Source of the DNA: Melieria omissa
Lineage: Eukaryota; Arthropoda; Insecta; Diptera; Ulidiidae
Direction of reading: 5' to 3'
DNA length: 64,000 bases
Assembly (NCBI GenBank): GCA_963971225.1
Contig: OZ020267.1
Location: 116,012,936 to 116,076,935, forward strand
A program made the translations under genes and the position numbers. The notes under the pieces were generated by a model, which was given only the letters and a program-made list of their open reading frames with translations, searched no databases and had not been told where the DNA came from. This document shows, piece after piece, positions 55,501 through 64,000 of this stretch (positions are counted from its first letter, which is position 1; every line of letters begins with the position of its first letter).

Positions 55501-56348
55501 TTGAACCCGAACCCAAAACACATAATGCAGGAGTTGCAAAGTAATACCGAGACCACGGATATTTTAAAGCCTGCCCCGTCCTGGAGCAATGTCGCAGTTA
55601 AGTCGCCCACGCAGCAGCAAATAGCTATTTCTTCGTCGTCATCGTCGACGGGAGGCGCCAGTGCCAGCAGTGCTGGAAAGGGCGCCGAGGCCGGTGCCGC
55701 CAGCGCGACTTCCCGGCCGAGCGTGGGCGGCATATCGGTCGCGTCGACGTCGTCCGCACAGCAGCAACAGTTGGATGGTGCCAGCAAAGAGCAGCCATCC
55801 GCATCCGGCGGTGCTAAAGGTGTCAGCACCGGAAATGCAGCAGCGCAGGGCGCAAGTACAGACGATGAAGCCAAAGGTTGGCGCGTGAACATACGCATTT
55901 ATACATAGTTATGTAACTCAAATATGTTTGCAATTTATGATTTCAGCAGCGGAGCTGGCCGCGAAAAAGTCGCGCTTAAAGCAGAAGCTGGTTAAGAGCG
56001 CCAGATCTGTGGGCATCTTCTCACTAAAGCTGAAGGAGCGACGTCAACGGGAAGCGGAAAAGGCGGCCAATATTGCCATCGAACATGCCAAGGTGAACAG
56101 TTTCTTTTTGCAAAGAGTCCATAAAGAAACGAATCGTGTGTACTCTCGTTTCCCAGGCCTTAGCAAAGTTGCCACCAATGCCGCAACCAGGTGGCGAACT
56201 CTCTTTGATACCCATCGAGCAGCTCATTCAAATTGAGGACATTATTGCAGCAACTAAACCACCAATAACATCTACAACAACTTCTACATCGTCGACAGCG
56301 GCAACCACATCGTCATCCCACCAAAGCACCGGCAACTACTACAATTGA
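28531..56348 (+). CDS. Ano8: Anoctamin-8 (TMEM16 family) membrane protein
   Basis: Fourteen coding exons: 28531-28744, 43355-43607, 43663-44033, 44115-44407, 44458-44613, 47429-47564, 47620-47750, 47927-48643, 48705-49091, 49152-49252, 51608-51872, 55531-55876, 55947-56092, 56157-56348; 3708 nt, 1235 aa, matching vertebrate ANO8 in length. All phases agree. ANO8 works at ER-plasma membrane contacts in vertebrates; the family are Ca2+-linked channels/scramblases. Seen: family block DDIAEYFGVKVALYFAWLGHYT, then hydrophobic segments VLFSLFNVAWASLYLEAW, YLVSFPVIGLCLFLVFVVMF, IPKILLAGAITL, KLAVWLNDRENYRLQSKYENH, FQFVNSFLSLFYIAFYLRDEEKLKE, MGYVVLFSAAFPLAGICALI, NNLMEIRSDAFKL, and PELPSWLAAEIARAEHCRRE. 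The extra cytosolic insert before MGYVVLF is as in ANO8, and the long C-tail is Pro/Ser-rich with a basic coiled stretch (AKKSRLKQKL). The tail repeats IPEIPP twice. Intron 1 is 14.6 kb; others are as short as 55 bp. Likely the orthologue of Drosophila CG15270, from memory. Confidence 0.92.
29930..31103. mobile_element. TTAA-flanked piggyBac-type non-autonomous element, 1174 bp
   Basis: Perfect 14-bp terminal inverted repeats (CCCTCTACTGCCCC) are flanked on both sides by TTAA, the hallmark target of the piggyBac superfamily. The interior has only a short acidic, repetitive open frame (about 30065-30265, repeated ETDEET) and no recognisable transposase. Confidence 0.85.
31182..32088. mobile_element. 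hAT-type non-autonomous element with 8-bp target duplication
   Basis: Ends are CAGCGGCGG and the inverse of CAGTGGCGG, flanked by the direct repeat GTAATTTG on each side, the 8-bp duplication typical of hAT elements. The interior carries a second inverted pair, TTAAGGGAAGGCTCCCCTGG on the left and its inverse on the right (about 31229 and 31970), matching over some 26 bp. There is no transposase ORF. Length is 907 bp. Confidence 0.88.
33897..34524. mobile_element. TTAA-flanked piggyBac-type element carrying a tRNA-like sequence, 628 bp
   Basis: Perfect 16-bp inverted ends CCCTGCTGTTAGGTTA, each bordered by TTAA. Just inside both ends is a shared motif CCATTTGGTC. The right half contains the tRNA-like sequence at 34346-34420. 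Confidence 0.87.
34346..34420 (-). repeat. tRNA-derived SINE-like sequence, copy 2
   Basis: The minus strand has an A box TAGTCAAGCGG and a perfect B box GGTTCGATTCC, with an intact T stem (CCAGG/CCTGG). The acceptor stem pairs partly; the anticodon stem pairs badly. Nearly the same sequence as 2250-2322. It lies inside the TTAA element at 33897-34524. Confidence 0.65.
34943..35442. mobile_element. TTAA-flanked piggyBac-type element with imperfect ends, 500 bp
   Basis: Bordered by TTAA on both sides. Ends begin CCCTTTCCGATT and, inverted from the right, CCCTTTCGGTAC, so only about 7-9 bp match. An 18-bp perfect palindrome CTATGCCATATGGCATAG lies 15 bp inside the left end, and a partial copy (CTATGCCATAT) lies inside the right end. 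No ORF. Confidence 0.6.
36230..36606 (+). pseudogene. Transposase relic (DYMHxVCLGVxK motif)
   Basis: The frame at 36268-36606 encodes DMVKMFPYDYMHVVCLGVVKNM, closely resembling the 'DYMHLVCLGVxK' signature of a widespread insect transposase-domain family. Immediately upstream, another frame reads SPRNGSDFRAG then HLHN, which looks like the preceding piece of the same protein, so there is at least one frameshift. Neither end of a protein nor terminal repeats were found. Family name left open. Confidence 0.5.
41620..42320. repeat. Diverged tandem repeats of about 115-120 bp
   Basis: A unit of the type 'ATGTTTCCCTATACAAACTC...TTAACCC...GATTTCGATTTAAAA' recurs with starts near 41740, 41860, 41975, 42150 and 42270. 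Spacing is about 120, 115, 175 and 120 bp. Copies have drifted to perhaps 60-75% identity by eye. Short GACACCACTGTGGTGTCG-like palindromes precede the array at 41550-41650. Confidence 0.6.
44614..47428. other. Ano8 intron 5 (2.8 kb) with a duplicated exon
   Basis: Holds the diverged exon copy at 45203-45385. The rest is AT-rich without recognisable features, apart from short TATCG-type repeats near 45650-45720. Confidence 0.6.
45203..45385 (+). pseudogene. Diverged duplicate of the Ano8 transmembrane exon at 47429
   Basis: After a good acceptor (tttattttttgcag, 45202) the frame reads DWLDQNNIPDRGIAQCMYN then LHKVIM. The real exon begins DWWDSKLPEESVLCCLSVIPKILL. With one offset the two share D-W-x-D, P-[DE], C, K-[VI] and hydrophobic spacing, and a weaker match HKVAKL/YKLAVWL further on. 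The frame fits exon 5 (phase 0). There is no in-phase donor to join exon 7. The frame ends at TAA 45383, inside an AATAAA at 45381-45386. It is either a dying exon copy or an alternative 3'-terminal exon giving a truncated protein. Confidence 0.5.
49253..51607. other. Ano8 intron 10
   Basis: Contains the TTAA element at 49710-50489; otherwise AT-rich, nothing recognised. Ends in a long pyrimidine-rich tract before the acceptor at 51607. Confidence 0.6.
49710..50489. mobile_element. TTAA-flanked piggyBac-type element, 780 bp
   Basis: Inverted ends CCCTTTCGACC (11 bp perfect) are bordered by TTAA on both sides. An internal inverted pair of about 29 bp, GGTCAAACCTGTCTCATTC at 50101 and its near-inverse ending near 50293, forms a potential hairpin. 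No ORF. Confidence 0.83.
53008..54273 (+). mobile_element. Tc1-like DD34E transposon, nearly intact (1266 bp)
   Basis: Inverted ends CAGTCTATCCAGTAGAAGCG and, inverted from the right, CAGTCTGTCCAGTAGAAGCG match over about 27 bp with one or two differences, and both are bordered by TA. Length and single-ORF layout are typical of Tc1 elements. It lies in an Ano8 intron, same strand. Confidence 0.92.
53234..54124 (+). pseudogene. Tc1-like transposase with one internal stop
   Basis: One continuous frame of 297 codons from ATG 53234 to TGA 54124, interrupted only by TAG at 53594-53596 (NRN-stop-NDV). It starts with a helix-turn-helix DNA-binding region (AAAKYMKKSKSFVTRW), then the catalytic DDE domain: FTDESQFW (first D), IQEDNDHKH (second D) and SPDANPIENV (E). 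Exactly 34 residues separate the second D and the E, so DD34E. A TAA sits directly before the ATG in frame; the family often starts somewhat earlier, so the true N-terminus may also be cut. It is probably inactive, but close to intact. Confidence 0.85.
54274..54300. repeat. (CATA)n microsatellite abutting the Tc1 element
   Basis: Several perfect TACA units directly follow the right end of the Tc1 element. Confidence 0.85.
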
Positions 56349-57008
56349 AATGCGCACAAATGCAGTAGCAACAGCAGCAGATGAACATTTCAACCTCAGA
56401 CGCATTCATATTGTAAATATTCGCGCGCAGCAATCTACACTTGCATTATTTTCATATAAGCTGACACAAACGCAGTTACACGTATTGAAATGAATGGCTT
56501 ACCGTCGCATCGACCATTCATTCGACAATATATGTTTCGCTTGTATAACACAAACCTGGCTCACCTGCCAATACGACAACGATGAGGACACATTAGAAGA
56601 AAATAAGAAAGTCATTAAAAATCATAATTTTACTCAGCCACATTGCCTCACAACACACTCACACACACATATATACTGTTAAGAAAACTCAAGTGAGGAC
56701 AAAGTTGTACAGTTGTCAGGTATATTTGTACAGGAATGCCAGGAGAGGTTAGTGCACGCTGGAAGAAGAAGGCAATATGTTCATGTTCCGTGGCGCACAC
56801 AGGATGTTATTTTTCTGTACACAGTCATTTGAAATCATATTTGCTACGCACAATTTTTGTAGCCAATTTTTATTTGAGGGAGGTTTGAACCCTAAAAGCC
56901 CCCGTCCATGGGCCAGTGTGCTCATGTTTCAAGTTATCGAGTCTTAATTTCAATCCGGGGATTGAAATGATTGAAATTCGAATCATATCATCAAAATCTA
57001 AGGACATA
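56349..57008. other. Ano8 3' UTR and flank
   Basis: Follows the TGA of Ano8. No canonical AATAAA was spotted close by; the AATAAG near 56602 is a weak substitute. Ends at the Tc1-type element. Confidence 0.4.
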
Positions 57009-57137
57009 CAGTGTCGGACAAAACATTTACAACTACAATGCAATGTTCATATTATTGCAAAATTCAGAGTAACTTTTAAGCATTTTCAGTTTTTTCAATT
57101 TATATTTAATATTAAACATTCCAGCATGAAATATATA

Positions 57138-58059
57138 GGGGAATTCTTTGTAAGGTGCCACCCCATAGCTTTTTTGCGCATAACTCGTAAGAAAATTAAC
57201 TTATCGCCAAAGTTAATATACCGTTGGAAAGAGGGTTTAAAGAGCTATGTTCCAAGGTAACACTTCATTTGAATTTTTCGTAAATACGAATTTTGCAGTC
57301 AATTTCTCAAGGTGTTCAAAATCGACACCCTATAATTTTTTAATGTAAAGTGCCACCCCCTAAAAAACCGCTAAAAACGTAAAAATCTCAAGTAAAAATG
57401 CATGATTTAAAAAATTTACGAAAGATTATTGAATTTAATTTGAATTGAATATAAAATGACCGAAAGCAAACCAAAATTGAATGGTAACCAATAAAACGAA
57501 TAATTGTATGGAAATTAATGAACAAAACTGAACTAAATTATTCCTCATGAAAGTATTACAGAAAAATTGACTAAGAACACTTTAAATTCATTGTAATGAC
57601 GATTCCGAGCAATAAAAAGTAATTTTACCGATATAGGACCACAAAACAGTAAAAAATAGGGGTGGCACCTTACAAAGAAAAAAATGTGGCACTTTAAATT
57701 TTTGTGCCATTTTAGAAATAATTGTATAAATTTTTCCCTTTTACGATATGCTCGGATATCATTTCGGATTATGAAAAACCATTAAAAATTAAGTCCAACA
57801 CTGACATATACCTAAGTTTTTTGCGCGTATTTGATTAATTTTTCACCACAAGAAAAACCTTCAATTTTTATTTTTATGTTTTTTCTTAACCAAATTTGAC
57901 ATTTTTATTTACCCAGACCGTGTTATTGCGTCTGTTCCCTCAAAAACCAAATTCAAATTGATGTTGATATATATACCTAAAATCACAATAGGAATTTTTT
58001 TTCTTGGACTGCTGGAACGTCGAAATCGAGCAGGGGTAGCACCTTACGAAGAATTCCCC
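57138..58059. mobile_element. TA-flanked MITE nested in the Tc1 element
   Basis: Inverted ends GGGGAATTC(T)TT(T/C)GTAAGG match 25 of 27 bp and are bordered by TA. The interior has further inverted copies of the end motif (AAGTGCCACCCCCTA at 57351 and its inverse near 57660), suggesting a composite or rearranged element. No ORF. Confidence 0.8.
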
Positions 58060-58199
58060 TACATAATTTTTCCACATTACTTATTTAATATATTTACAAA
58101 AGAAAATTAAAAATGCATATATTCAGAATGCGACAAAACAATTGCAACTAAAAGAAAATTCAAATGTTAATATTTTGATGTAAAACCGTTGTTTTCAAT

Positions 58200-59109
58200 T
58201 ACTGCTTTACATCGACGGGGCATTGACTCAATTAAGTTGTTGACTACGTCCACTGGATTGTTGTTCCAGGCTTCCTGAACTCTCGGAAAAAAATCGTCTT
58301 AATTTGCAACATTTTTACAAATGTTTTCGGTAGGGGTAAGGTCTGGGGATTGAGCGGGCCAACTCATAACATTAATTTTTTTGCGTTTTAACCACTTTTT
58401 TACCGTGGAATGCTGGAATATCCACTTTAGAGGTATTACGGAAGCTCGGCATACGAAAGCATCACGGTTTTGAGGATTTTTTGTAGACGTGTTGATCCAT
58501 TATTCCCGTAATCCGGTGGAAAGGCCCCAATTAGTAGCAGAAAAGCATTCCCAAACCATAACATGCCCACTATGTCTTAATGCAGTACGGTGCTTGCAGG
58601 CGTTTACCTTTGGGTCGTCCTACGCGGGACATGCCATCGCTTCCAAAAATATTGAATTTGGACTCGTCACTGAAGAGAACTGATCTCCATTTACTTATTG
58701 GCCACGTTATATGTTCTTTTGCGAACTGCAACCGCTTGTGTTGATTACACTTGGGAAGCAGTGATTTTCTCGCTAGATGGTATGATCGCAAATCAGCGTC
58801 AGCAAGGCGTCGGGATACTGTTCTTGCAGAAATTGGAAACTGCATTTCCTTCACTAACTGCGTAGAGCTCTTAAAAGGATTTTTTTTCTCCATGGTTATG
58901 GCTTCATCGGGACGTGCATCAGTTTTGAGTGGACGTCCATCTCGATATACCACGGCGACGGTATTATCTGCACGATACCGTGAAATAATTCCCGAAACTG
59001 ACTATTTATGGACATTATATTTCACAGAGATATCTTTCTGACAATATCCTTTCTTAAAATTATTAATAATACACTGGCGTAACGCTTCACCGAACTTATC
59101 AAGCGCCAT
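58200..59109 (-). pseudogene. Decayed Tc1-like transposase
   Basis: On the minus strand ATG 59109 opens MALDKFGEALRQCII. An in-frame TAG at 59002-59004 follows, then RPLKTDARPDEA, a helix-turn-helix-like region and the first catalytic D (LFSDESKFNIF). The frame breaks near 58570 and continues in another frame (SGHVMVWECFSA, then GIMDQHVYK). The last block, WPAQSPDLTPTENI, keeps the E. The second catalytic region (DNDPKH in relatives) is missing. Non-functional. Confidence 0.8.
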
Positions 59110-59118
59110 TGTCTTTAA

Positions 59119-59612
59119 CCCATTTTCGCGGTTTTTGCGAAAAAAATTATCATTCAAGTAAAATCGATATATATGCTATCAGTTATTCTTAAAAAACTTA
59201 TTTTATATAATTTCATTTTAATTTAAATTCATTTGTCGACGTGGCGCCAACGTTGCGAAGGCGCACCACAAATTCGAGACTTATCTAGAACACGCATAAT
59301 GACACCCAGATAATTCACAAACCCATTTTATTTTTTCTTTGCCTTTATGTGAACGTATTTTCATGTCGACCAAAAAAAGAATTAACGTTTGACAGTTTTC
59401 AAAAATTCAAAATTTGTCTGACAAACATGGGTCTACATATACAAGTGTGTGTGTCAGTGTGTGTTTTGTAGGTGGTTGAGATATGGAGGGAAGAAAGCCT
59501 AAGGATATACCTTCCGAACAAAAAAAAATTTATCGCAATACCTCACACACACTGCACATACGAATTTTTTAAATAGTAACGTTGCGTATACGCAACAGAG
59601 GAAGGAAATGGG
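59119..59612. mobile_element. TTAA-flanked element nested in the Tc1 element, 494 bp
   Basis: Bordered by TTAA on both sides; ends begin CCCATTTTCG and, inverted, CCCATTTCCT, so only 7-8 bp match. It lies a few bases upstream of the transposase start codon. Confidence 0.55.
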
Positions 59613-59695
59613 TTAACACTGATAATTGAAATATTTAAACTGATCCGTCTCAAAATCTTTCAGCAACTGACATAGAATTTAATATTTTCTCTTAA

Positions 59696-60373
59696 GGGGA
59701 GATATCAGTTTGGAGAGTTGAAATTTTTTTTTCGGAATCGGTTAGTTCAATGCCTTGAAAACATCGTCCTAAGAGGATTTTTCAAAATTCGAACGCGTTC
59801 TATCATAATGTGAGAACAAAGCAAGCGCTCCGCCTACCGCTCGGCCCGGTTTCCAAACTTCAACCGCGTCTCTTGAAAAGTTGCACTTTTTGAAATGGCA
59901 ACCCTCGTAACTCGGAAAGTTTATGTCCGATTGACTTGAAATTTGGCACACACCTTTATGTACTCTTTTTACGTAATCTGTTCTAAAGCGAATTGTCAAG
60001 CTCGCGAAAAAATCCCTCTGGCATCACGTCTATGTCCAAAAACGAGCCTGTTTTTTTCACTTTGTCGGCATTTTCGCGATATTTTTTTTTTTGCATATTT
60101 TGTTAGGGGGATTCATAGCTCTATCTATTCTTAACAGAACGTACTTTGATTTTTTGATTTCAGATAAAAATTGCGGACTCTACATTGGTTGCCAATAAAA
60201 ATGAGGGGTAACTTCAACCCTTTGTAAGTCGGCCATTTTGTGGCGCATCGAAAAAAAAAATTTTTTTGTAAATTCAATTAATATACTCTTAAATAAAAAA
60301 AAAGTTTGGAAAGATTCGAACATTATTTGTACCAAAAAAAAAGAAAAAAAGACCAGTTTAACTGATCTCTCCC
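59696..60373. mobile_element. TTAA-flanked element nested in the Tc1 element, 678 bp
   Basis: Bordered by TTAA. Ends GGGGAGATATCAGTT and, inverted, GGGAGAGATCAGTT match with one gap and one change. AT-rich interior with poly-A/T runs and no ORF. Confidence 0.7.
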
Positions 60374-62265
60374 TTAACTAGTCCAAATAACGGTAAAAAC
60401 TTAAATATTTTCAAAAAATAAAAAAGAAATTGTGGCACAGGCAACTAAGTTGGAAATGTTTTGTCGCACAGAATTTTGAATAGTTTTACAATTTAAATCG
60501 CATAAATGCATAGCACTCTAGGTTTTTCCAAAAATTTAATTTATATAAATTGCTGATATGTTTTGTAATAAGCAAAAATTAAAAGAAACTGTATGTCCAG
60601 AAATTACTCAGTAAAAAAAAATTGAACAATTGCATTGTAGTTGCAAATGTTTTGTCCGACACTGTATGTATGCACAATTACGGATCGGCTTAATATCGAC
60701 AATTTTTAATATTCAGTTTGCAAAGGTGAATACAACTTTAAAATCATTGGGTACTCAGAACTTTGCCGAAGAACGGAAGAGAGTGAGGTGCAGTATAAAT
60801 TCGAGTTTAAGGATTCACGTTCCGAAGTGAATGAGATGAGGGTAGAGAAGGGCAGATGTTTTCGTCATTCTTGGAGAGTGTCCGCACTCAACTTGGTATG
60901 GCGAGTGACCATTGCAAAAAATACGGTACAGTATTTTTAGGCAAATTGATAACTAACCTGTGAACGTAACTAAGTCCTTGTGATGATCTGATGACGAAAA
61001 TATGTGACTTAACACCGAAAACAAAAACACATTTAAATACATACATACTGGATACTTAAGAGTGTGTCGTACCCGTACCACTAGGCTAATTGTACTCGTA
61101 TTTGTGACAGTGACGCGAAGCGGGAGACGAAAAACGGAAAAGTAGTTTTAGTAGTTCATCGTTGGTTTGCAATTAGGTTTAGTTGTTGCGTAGTATATAG
61201 CGACCAGCGCGCAGTGCTTTATATTCGCTGGAGCGATGCGATTACTGTTACGTTGTTTTAGCAGCAGCACAATCATTGCAAAGTTACGCATTTAGTTAGC
61301 ACAACGCCACACATGTGGGGTTAGAGCCGAACTCATGTTTATGCCGACACTCCGCTACAAACGTGCGCGGGCACTCCATAGCGACTGGTCAAAATCGCCA
61401 GAGTCGTCCATTGTTCCTTCCATTGCAAATCAATTAAAATATATACATACATAGTTGCATGTATAAAGAAATACAAAAGCAAAGCACTTTAATATCGTCG
61501 ACATAGCAGTGCACGAAGCCTGTGCTCTGCAATTCGAGATGCAATGATGGATAAATATATTTTTTGAGTTCGAGCTTGATACACTGCTTGAAAGTACACA
61601 AAACCCGAAAATTATTGAAGAGTAAGAGTAAAGTTTACAAGGATACATGAAAAAGCTTCTAGAAATACACATTTGTAAATATTTTGTCTTAGGTGATCAA
61701 AACAAGGATTACTATACGTTTTGTGTTACCAGAAAAATCGTGAAATAAATAAAATTTAAGATTTCTGAGTCTTGGACTATTCTCATTATATGTATGTTAC
61801 TAAGAGTGCCACCACAAATGATAATAACTTCACTAAAATAGTAGCATGTTGAAAGCATTCAGGAAAAATTCAAATCATAAAAATGCAATTATTGTGTTTT
61901 ATTGTGAAGCAGTGAAAAGGATGGAAGCAAAGGTTAACAGCAGACAAAGATATGCTCTGCGCATAGTGGATTTACGTCGAAAATTGTCGTCCACGAGACT
62001 CGTATTTGAGTTCAATTTCTTCGTGTAAACCAACATAACCTGTGTGTTCCCGTCCTGGGATACGATACGAGTATACTGATTGATACTGATACGAGTCGCT
62101 CAGTACAAGCATTTTTCACTGGCAATTTTTTTTTGTATATTTACCTGTCCAATGATGAAGTATTTGCGTTAAAACCAATTTTGTCATACAAAATCGTCAA
62201 TCCAGAATTTGTTTTTTTTTGGGGAAAAACGGCTATACTGGTTTAAGCAATTCTACACAAGAACT

Positions 62266-62512
62266 CTGTGGTCAAAAGCAATAACCACCTAAGTCGTAAA
62301 TTGCTGTTCCGAGTAATCTCGCTTTAAAGTTTTAGCGCGTAGTGTATTCGCTATGGGAATGCGAATAGGTTTTTATTAATAACTTTTTTTATTTTAAAGT
62401 TAGAAGCTCCCCGATTTTACACAAAGGTAGAGCACAGTCAAGGGAACGTGGTGGCATCCATAACTCAATTTCTTCTTAAGTCGACTTAAGCGGTTAGTGC
62501 TTTTGACCACAG
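62266..62512. mobile_element. Small MITE with about 30-bp imperfect inverted ends
   Basis: Left CTGTGGTCAAAAGCAATAAC and, inverted from the right, CTGTGGTCAAAAGCACTAAC; the match continues to about 32 bp with three or four differences. Both sides carry AACT, a possible 4-bp duplication. A perfect palindrome CTTAAGTCGACTTAAG lies near the right end. Confidence 0.7.
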
Positions 62513-63831
62513 AACTGTTTCGCAATTATCCTAAAGACACGACTGCGAAGCTCTGCAAGACTCGCCGCATTCACCAGAAATACCTCATTCTTCGCTTGTG
62601 TATCAAAAACTGTAGCCATTGAAAGAAATACAAATGTTTAACTTCCTCAGTTTTAGTCACTTTCATTGCTTTTGCTTGAAAGATAGACGGATAGGTTGTA
62701 TCTTGTTATGAACTTCCTTATCAAATGCATTTTGTTGGCTCAAGCTATAAATTATTAAAATTTCATTTTTCTGTATACGTATGGTTACTTTTTATTACAA
62801 TTCCTTTTAATTAACATTTAAATGCAAACAAGCGTATTGTGTCTGTATTTCTACATATCCATGTGTCATAAAGTAAAATTCAATTAATACATTTTTATAT
62901 GTACGCATATTATAAGTATTTACTGTTGTTTCTGGTTTCTCATCAAAAACTTGAACTAACAATATTAGATAAAATAATTTTGGATAGTTGAAAAAGAAAC
63001 CGACGAAGGTCACGACTTCTTCGTTTTGTAGTTTTCTCATTTTCTGTGTTTTTGCTTAAACATTTACTGTACAGGATTTTCAGCTTAAATAACTAGATCC
63101 GCTTGTTTATTTACGAACTGGCTGACAGTAAGCGTTTTCAACTGCGTGTGTGTAAATGACATGCAAACAGAGCAAAAAATGAAAAAGTTTAATTTCAGTG
63201 AACAAATCTTTAAACAGATTTATTGAGTGATTGTTGTGGTGTTTAACACGTTTCGGAAAATATTCGTGCAACTGTTAACCTTTCATGCAATTCTTACTGA
63301 AATTCTATACATCTTTCCAGTGAAACGATAACTAACTGCAGTTGTGTACATGTTTTGCTATAGAGATTTTTTTTGTTTTTCCTTTGTTTTTTCTCAACAG
63401 CCTTGGCGGAAACGGCGTACTTGCATGCTATACTGGCAGTTGAACAGTTAGTCGCGCTGCTACTGGAGTTTTTCGCCCCCTTCCCCTCTTGTCTGCGTTT
63501 TTACCCTTATCATCATCATGATCACCCATATTGTGTATGCATACATTGCGTATGACTACCCAAGCCAAATTTACTTGTTTGAATTGCTTCTTGTATTTAG
63601 TTAATTTTTATCAGTTTACGAGTTGTAAGGAGTTGAAAGATGGAAATTTCGATAGATCGTTCGTGCTGACACAGCGATGGTGCGAAATATTGAATGTACG
63701 TATGGTGAAGTGTGACCTTTAGGCGTTAGTGTGTTAGTGCTGATTGGCGGCTATCTGATACGCACTGACAATGGGTGGCCCTCGACTTAAAATAAATTAT
63801 GTTAGTGTATTAATATATCTAAGAAACGCAT

Positions 63832-64000
63832 GTTTATGTTTAAAGCACTTGCTCAACTTTCGTCACCATCGATAATGTCACGCAAACGTCTCAAATGTAG
63901 CGCTCCTCTCGCCAGCGACACGGCTGCATCCCGCCTTAGGCTTTTTGAGAATTGGCAGTGTGCGATTTTCAATTATTCCGTTCAATGTCCCAAAACAAAT
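63832..64000 (+). CDS. Open frame running off the window end, unidentified
   Basis: From ATG 63832 the frame is open for 56 codons to the last base. The part from ATG 63877 (MSRKRLKCSAPL) has a mixed, coding-like codon pattern. I do not recognise the product. It may be a first exon of the next gene or chance. Confidence 0.2.

Larger units (their letters stand above)
51873..55530. other. Ano8 intron 11 (3.7 kb)
   Basis: Contains the Tc1-like element at 53008-54273 and a (CATA)n run directly after it. The rest holds nothing I can support. Confidence 0.6.
57009..60664 (-). mobile_element. Tc1-like element with IR/DR ends, carrying three nested insertions
   Basis: Outer ends CAGTGTCGGACAAAACATTT match in inverse over about 38 bp and are bordered by TA. 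A second copy of the motif, GCGACAAAACA(A/T)TT, lies on each side: at 58130 on the left and 60467 on the right. After removing the 922-bp insertion on the left, both inner repeats sit about 200 bp from their ends. That is the IR/DR layout known from some Tc1 families. The decayed transposase is inside on the minus strand. Confidence 0.88.
60665..64000. other. Intergenic region to the window end
   Basis: No supported gene. Contains the small inverted-repeat element at 62266-62512 and an unidentified open frame at the very end. The stretch at 61050-61400 is GC-richer and may hold a promoter of a gene beyond the window; this is a guess. Confidence 0.4.

Noticed and set aside
63373..63555. Possible exon after ctcaacag at 63400
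   Set aside because: A good acceptor and a short open frame exist, but the peptide (His/Tyr/Cys-rich end) looks like chance and no donor or partner was found.

Overview
The window is eukaryotic nuclear DNA from a higher fly. AT-rich intergenic DNA full of short tetranucleotide runs (ATGT/CATA), small introns with GT-AG borders, Drosophila-type gene content and many dipteran miniature transposons point to a tephritid-like brachyceran (Bactrocera/Ceratitis-type). The species is an inference; nothing in the sequence names it. All gene models below were built by hand: each exon was joined at a visible GT-AG pair and the reading phase was checked across every junction.

Layout. (1) About 1-11.05 kb, + strand: Kr-h1, the eight-zinc-finger juvenile-hormone response factor, in three coding exons (909 aa), with a possible extra in-frame N-terminal exon at 5.3 kb. 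A 561-bp foldback element sits in the intron that splits zinc finger 2. (2) 11-15.5 kb: intergenic, with a long (TA)n tract. (3) 15.5-17.84 kb, - strand: a vig/SERBP1-HABP4 family RNA-binding gene (445 aa) whose reading frame stays open for another 113 codons past its stop. (4) 19.05-26.26 kb, + strand: vasa (600 aa, nine coding exons). Its 5-kb third coding intron holds two large ORFs that splice, in phase, from the first three vasa exons. This is the architecture of Drosophila solo (meiotic cohesion), and gives a predicted 806-aa protein. vig lies next to and divergent from vasa here, not inside it as in Drosophila. (5) 28.53-56.35 kb, + strand: an anoctamin-8 (TMEM16) gene, 14 coding exons, 1235 aa, with a 14.6-kb first intron and a duplicated, diverged copy of one transmembrane exon. 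(6) 57-60.7 kb: a Tc1-type element with IR/DR ends that has itself received three other elements. (7) 60.7-64 kb: intergenic, one small inverted-repeat element and an unidentified open frame running off the end.

Mobile DNA: six TTAA-flanked (piggyBac-type) non-autonomous elements, one hAT element with an 8-bp duplication, two Tc1-like elements (one nearly intact, with a single internal stop), several TA-flanked MITEs, and two copies of a tRNA-derived SINE-like sequence.

Biologically, vasa and solo are germline and meiosis genes sharing a promoter and N-terminus, with an RNA-binding vig gene beside them. The strongest leads are the solo locus (with inferred kleisin-like ends), the in-frame extension of vig, and the duplicated Ano8 exon.
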